NCBI RefSeq assembly: GCF_900103825.1
Contig: NZ_FNIF01000001.1
Coordinates: 372,001-436,000 of the forward strand
Length of the DNA stretch: 64,000 bases
Source: Paenibacillus sp. yr247
Lineage (GTDB): Bacteria > Bacillota > Bacilli > Paenibacillales > NBRC-103111
Direction of reading: 5' to 3'
Shown here: positions 60,823 to 64,000 of the stretch, in pieces
How the letters are laid out: each line of letters opens with the position of its first letter
Numbering within the stretch: the first letter of the stretch is position 1
Translations under genes and position numbers: made by a program
Notes under the pieces: model-generated
The model's input: only the letters and a program-made list of their open reading frames with translations
What the model was told of the DNA's origin: nothing
Database searches by the model: none

Positions 60823-62745
60823 TTACCACGCATAGTTTTTCGAAATGAGGTGAATCTGCCGAAACCAATTTTGTTGCCAGTTAAAACTAGAGCTTGTTTT
60901 CTGCTCAGCTAATTGTACGGCTTTGACAACATCAATTAATCCGAAGCCGAAGTACTTGTCTTTTCCTGTTGTACCGAGATCTTGTGCTGTATCTCTCATG
61001 ATTTGATACACTTCGGTATTTTTTAAACGCGGATTCGTTGATCGAATCAGGGCGGCCAAGGCGGTTACATGCGGGCTAGCCATGGAAGTTCCTGATAAAG
61101 CGGCATATTGATTGTTCGGATAAGTACTCGCTATGCTAACACCAGGAGCTGTGACATCGATGTAATCTCCAAAATTAGAAAAGGGAGCTTTCTTATTCTC
61201 TGAATCACTCGCAGCGACAGCGAATACTTCATCGTAAGCAGCTGGATAGCCTGGTCTTTCTGTATTATCATTGCCGCTTGCCGCGATGAGTGCCACGTCT
61301 TTGTCAAAAGCGTATTTAACGGCATCATGCAGAAACCCTGAGTCTGCGTAATTCCCTAGGCTAAGATTCATCACTTTAGCACCATGGTCAGCAGCCCAGA
61401 TAATACCTTGAGCGACAGAGTAGGTGCTGCCTGCACCTGTTTGGTCTAGTACTTTAACTGGAAGTACTTTGTTGTACCACGTCATACCGGCCACACCTAA
61501 ATTGTTATTTACTAAAGCAGCAATGACACCAGTAACATGGGTACCATGTCCAACATCATCCTGTGGTTTGTCATCACCGCTGATGACATTGTATCCAGGT
61601 AAAAGTTGATTTTGCAGATCAGGATGCTGCAAGTCGACGCCTGTGTCAACAACAGCCACGATAACATCTTTTGCCCCACGGTTTAATTGCCATCCTTGTA
61701 AGGTTTCAATTAGAGGGAGGTTCCACTGATATCTACTAAATAAATTATCATTTGGTATGAAATTTGGTGTAATATTCTTTAAATTTGAGCTTGTTGCGTT
61801 ATCATATCCGGAATTACTTGAACCACTTGAATCGCTTGTATCTCTTTCCTGATCATCATAATAATCGTTAGTTAAATACAGGAAATGAGGTTCTACATAG
61901 GAAACATCCCATTTTTTGAAATAAGTCATCAAAGATTTTGCTTCCATACTTTCTGTGCGAAATACATACGTATAACCCAGTCTTTGTACAGAAATGGCTT
62001 TAATTTCAGTTTTAATTTGAGCGAGTTGAGCCTCAGTGGGATCCAGCTTGAAACGAACCACAACTTCATTTTGGTGATAGTGGCTAGTCCCTTGATTATC
62101 TTCCGGGTGATCAACCACTTTATCTTTTAAGGTGTCGGAATCCACAGACTCGACTTTCCAGCGGTTTTCGTTCGGAAATGGCTCAAGTCGTAAGTTTTTT
62201 AATTGGTGGTCTGTTATTTGGTGAAGAATATCTTGATGGATAACACCAATCAGCGAGCTGTCACCGGCTGTCGAGGGTGTACCTTGAACAAAATAAATCT
62301 GCTGAGCGGCACCGAATTTAGGTGATTGATAATGTTGGCCTTTATCGGTAGCTGTCTTCGCTTCTTTCAAAAAGCTATTTGCTTGCTCCCTATAAGAAGC
62401 GGGCAATTCGCCTGCTTTTACCCCTTGATCTAACGGTTGGTTTCGTTTCGACCAAATAAGGACATTCATCTTTTCATGCTCAGATTTCATTTTACTAATA
62501 ACTTGTGCCGCGGGCTCTCCGGCTTCAATTTTGCTAAGCATTTTCGAATAATCAATCGAACACTGGGTTCTGCATAGATCATCGGTTAGCTTAACGTCCT
62601 GCTCCAAAAGAGCTAACTTCGCCGTTGTTTCGTACTTTGTACTATACACTTCCGGTCCTGGTTCCTTCTCTTTATTTGAGTGTTGTGGAAAAAGGATGAT
62701 GCCCAAACCAAGAATTAGAGTCATAGAAGATAGATAACGCCACAT
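60823..62745 (-). CDS. Secreted subtilisin-family (S8) serine protease
   Basis: A 640-residue exported protease. A signal peptide or anchor helix covers about residues 5-20. A long N-terminal region with two close cysteines (Cys58, Cys62) leads to a propeptide-like domain (about 225-295, EVVVRFKLDPTEAQLAQI to YVEPHF). The catalytic domain has Asp367 (VVDTGVDLQHPD), His400 (GHGTHV), the oxyanion Asn492 (AASGND) and Ser554 (GTSMASPH). Layout resembles fervidolysin-type enzymes. The start has AAGGAGGGG in front. It stands alone between terminators. Confidence 0.93.
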   Translation of the reverse strand: MWRYLSSMTLILGLGIILFPQHSNKEKEPGPEVYSTKYETTAKLALLEQDVKLTDDLCRTQCSIDYSKMLSKIEAGEPAAQVISKMKSEHEKMNVLIWSKRNQPLDQGVKAGELPASYREQANSFLKEAKTATDKGQHYQSPKFGAAQQIYFVQGTPSTAGDSSLIGVIHQDILHQITDHQLKNLRLEPFPNENRWKVESVDSDTLKDKVVDHPEDNQGTSHYHQNEVVVRFKLDPTEAQLAQIKTEIKAISVQRLGYTYVFRTESMEAKSLMTYFKKWDVSYVEPHFLYLTNDYYDDQERDTSDSSGSSNSGYDNATSSNLKNITPNFIPNDNLFSRYQWNLPLIETLQGWQLNRGAKDVIVAVVDTGVDLQHPDLQNQLLPGYNVISGDDKPQDDVGHGTHVTGVIAALVNNNLGVAGMTWYNKVLPVKVLDQTGAGSTYSVAQGIIWAADHGAKVMNLSLGNYADSGFLHDAVKYAFDKDVALIAASGNDNTERPGYPAAYDEVFAVAASDSENKKAPFSNFGDYIDVTAPGVSIASTYPNNQYAALSGTSMASPHVTALAALIRSTNPRLKNTEVYQIMRDTAQDLGTTGKDKYFGFGLIDVVKAVQLAEQKTSSSFNWQQNWFRQIHLISKNYAW

Positions 62746-62918
62746 AAACAGCCCCTCCTTCTAACGTACTTTGTATTCCGCTGAAGAAAACGAATTACCT
62801 TTGATTAGAGTGAGGCGCAGAGGTCCGTTTTATGCATGGAAAGTGGAGTTTTACATATACCTTTTCGGGTCAATTTATGGTAGGATGGGAATAGCGCAAT
62901 TATAGGAGGTCTTCATAA

Positions 62919-63419
62919 ATGGCTGTTTTTAATGTGAAAAATATTTGTGATTCAACGCGTACGAAGTTAAAAGAAACAACTGCCAAAATGGAGCTGTTTT
63001 TGAATCAACATTCGCTCTCACTGTTAAATGTGGAGAATGATCCGGCTATGGATGAGTTTTATCGAGGTTATCTACAGGATACTCGTCATCTTTTAGTTTT
63101 TTGTGAAGTGGCTTATGAGAAATTGGGCGTTAGCTTGCGACGTCCTACTTTTAATGTAGATTTTTCGGAAAAAGTACTGTATGAGGTTTACCATACATGC
63201 GTCAATACATTTTTCTACCCTAAAAATGAATGCTATTCCGAAGATGGTCGTTATGCTTACACAGGCCAAGACGCTATTCGTTTTCGTAAAAAACCTTCAC
63301 GTGAAGTGCGTGACTTGACGATTGAACTGTCCAAAGTGTTCGAGGAGCTTCGTGAAGATCTTGCCTATTATGAAACAGATTACATCACTCAGCGCCGCAT
63401 GCAAGGCGAAAAAGTATAA
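62919..63419 (+). CDS. ypuI: YpuI-family protein (DUF3907)
   Basis: A 166-residue soluble, largely helical protein. FLNQHSLSLL, LVFCEVAYEKLGV, YHTCVNTFFYPKNECYSEDGR, YAYTGQDAIRF and LREDLAYYETDY follow the pattern of YpuI of Bacillus, a protein of unknown function. Start is ATG behind ATAGGAGG. A small terminator follows, so it is monocistronic. Confidence 0.85.
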   Translation: MAVFNVKNICDSTRTKLKETTAKMELFLNQHSLSLLNVENDPAMDEFYRGYLQDTRHLLVFCEVAYEKLGVSLRRPTFNVDFSEKVLYEVYHTCVNTFFYPKNECYSEDGRYAYTGQDAIRFRKKPSREVRDLTIELSKVFEELREDLAYYETDYITQRRMQGEKV

Positions 63420-63448
63420 ATTAAATAAATTTACAAATGATAAGAAGG

Positions 63449-63477
63449 GATGCGACTACAGCGCATCTTTTTTCTTT
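63449..63477 (+). terminator. Rho-independent terminator after ypuI
   Basis: GATGCG (63449-63454) pairs with CGCATC (63462-63467), then T6. Confidence 0.7.
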
Positions 63478-63495
63478 TAAAAGGGGACTTGGTGC

Positions 63496-64000
63496 ATGGA
63501 GCTTGAACAATTAATCAACAGCAGTATCTCGATTATTAAACTGAATCAGCATCCTCGCGGAGGTTATATAGCATCCCCACTTTTCACACCTTACTCATAT
63601 AGTTGGCTGCGAGATGGCACTTTTATTGCCAATGCGATGGATCGCGCACATGAACCGGAGAGTGCTGCACTTTTTTACAAGTGGGTAGGTCAAGTTCTGA
63701 AGGACAAGCGTTCTCGTGTAGATTCATTAATTCAGAAACATGAACGCAAAGAATGGATAGATCGCTCTGAATTTATGGGAACACGTTATCATTTGGATGG
63801 TCGTGATGATCTTTCGGAATGGGGACATTTTCAATTAGATGGTTATGGAGCTTGGCTGTGGGGGCTTACGGAGCATGTCCGGATTACGGGGAATCCAACA
63901 CTGCTAGAAGAATTGCGCGAGAGTATTGAGATTACGGTTGATTACTTGTTGACGTTCTGGCATTACCCGAATTTTGATTGCTGGGAAGAGTTTCCTGATT
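63496..64000 (+). CDS. GH15-family glucoamylase/glucan hydrolase (N-terminal part, cut by window end)
   Basis: The frame is open from ATG 63496 (behind AAAGGGGACT) to the end of the window, 168 residues. It reads MELEQLINSSISIIKLNQ, then RGGYIASP, YSYSWLRDGTFIANAMDR, RYHLDGRDD and WGHFQLDGYGAWLWGL. The WLRDG segment and the following helical repeats are hallmarks of the GH15 alpha/alpha-barrel. Absence of a signal peptide suggests a cytoplasmic enzyme on alpha-glucans or trehalose-like sugars. The catalytic glutamates lie beyond the window. Confidence 0.82.
   Translation, partial: MELEQLINSSISIIKLNQHPRGGYIASPLFTPYSYSWLRDGTFIANAMDRAHEPESAALFYKWVGQVLKDKRSRVDSLIQKHERKEWIDRSEFMGTRYHLDGRDDLSEWGHFQLDGYGAWLWGLTEHVRITGNPTLLEELRESIEITVDYLLTFWHYPNFDCWEEFPD

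Noticed and set aside
1..64000. CRISPR arrays, tRNA genes, insertion sequences, prophage or attachment sites
   Set aside because: I looked for regularly spaced repeats, CCA-type tRNA ends with cloverleaf arms, transposase or integrase frames with flanking inverted repeats, and found none.

Overview
The window reads as a chromosomal segment of a spore-forming, low-to-mid GC Firmicute of the Paenibacillus type. The reasons are the gene order rpsU-yqeY-nfeD-floA-yqfC-yqfD-phoH-pgpH-ybeY-dgk-cdd-era-yqzL-recO-yqfL-yqxD-dnaG-sigA-trmK-yqfO (a Bacillales core block), the sporulation genes yqfC/yqfD, yfhD- and ypuI-type genes, frequent TTG/GTG starts behind strong AGGAGG ribosome binding sites, copper-amine-oxidase-like 'stalk' domains on exported proteins, and a carbohydrate ABC/glycosidase operon. 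The genus is an inference; no 16S or other marker was checked.

Layout. 1-3.1 kb: the tail of an exported stalk-domain protein, then an ABC ATPase, an FtsX-type permease and a lipoprotein in one operon. 3.2-11 kb: a yfhD-type small gene with a partner, then RNA and translation modification genes (prmA, rsmE, mtaB, an RlmI-like methyltransferase), an M50 peptidase, deoC and a convergent Na/phosphate cotransporter. 11-11.8 kb: a non-coding stretch with a direct repeat and the decayed C-terminal third of a citrate synthase. 11.9-24.3 kb: a DNA-repair block, addB-addA-sbcD-sbcC. 24.5-27.8 kb: a chymotrypsin-fold protease homologue without a signal peptide and a secreted TPR-GH26-stalk enzyme.

28-36.8 kb: a LacI-regulated sugar operon with regulator, two permeases, binding lipoprotein, a very large cytoplasmic GH31 enzyme and a translationally coupled thioesterase-like protein with a Cys nucleophile. 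Its promoter carries two near-identical 16-bp operator candidates, and three further 19-bp dyads lie upstream. 36.8-40.4 kb: a CBM-like fragment, an in-frame TetR-FAD oxidoreductase fusion on the minus strand, and an RsgA-type GTPase. 40.7-60.1 kb: the core block described above, from membrane-domain organisation (FloA/NfeD) and c-di-AMP turnover (PgpH) through rRNA maturation (YbeY, Era) and recombination (RecO) to replication/transcription initiation (DnaG, SigA). 60.2-64 kb: RNase P RNA with class A features, a secreted S8 protease, a ypuI homologue and the start of a GH15-family gene cut by the window edge.

Most notable observations: (a) a conserved leader element with a covarying hairpin just ahead of the start codons of two unrelated genes, addB and ybeY; (b) the TetR-FAD single ORF with a perfect internal ribosome binding site; (c) three 7-5-7 dyads and a double operator around the LacI operon; (d) class A RNase P RNA in a Bacillales-like genome; (e) GC-rich islands inside several otherwise mid-GC genes; (f) a consensus promoter that runs straight into a terminator at the place where Bacillus carries glyQS. 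All starts and functions come from reading the sequence; no database search was possible.
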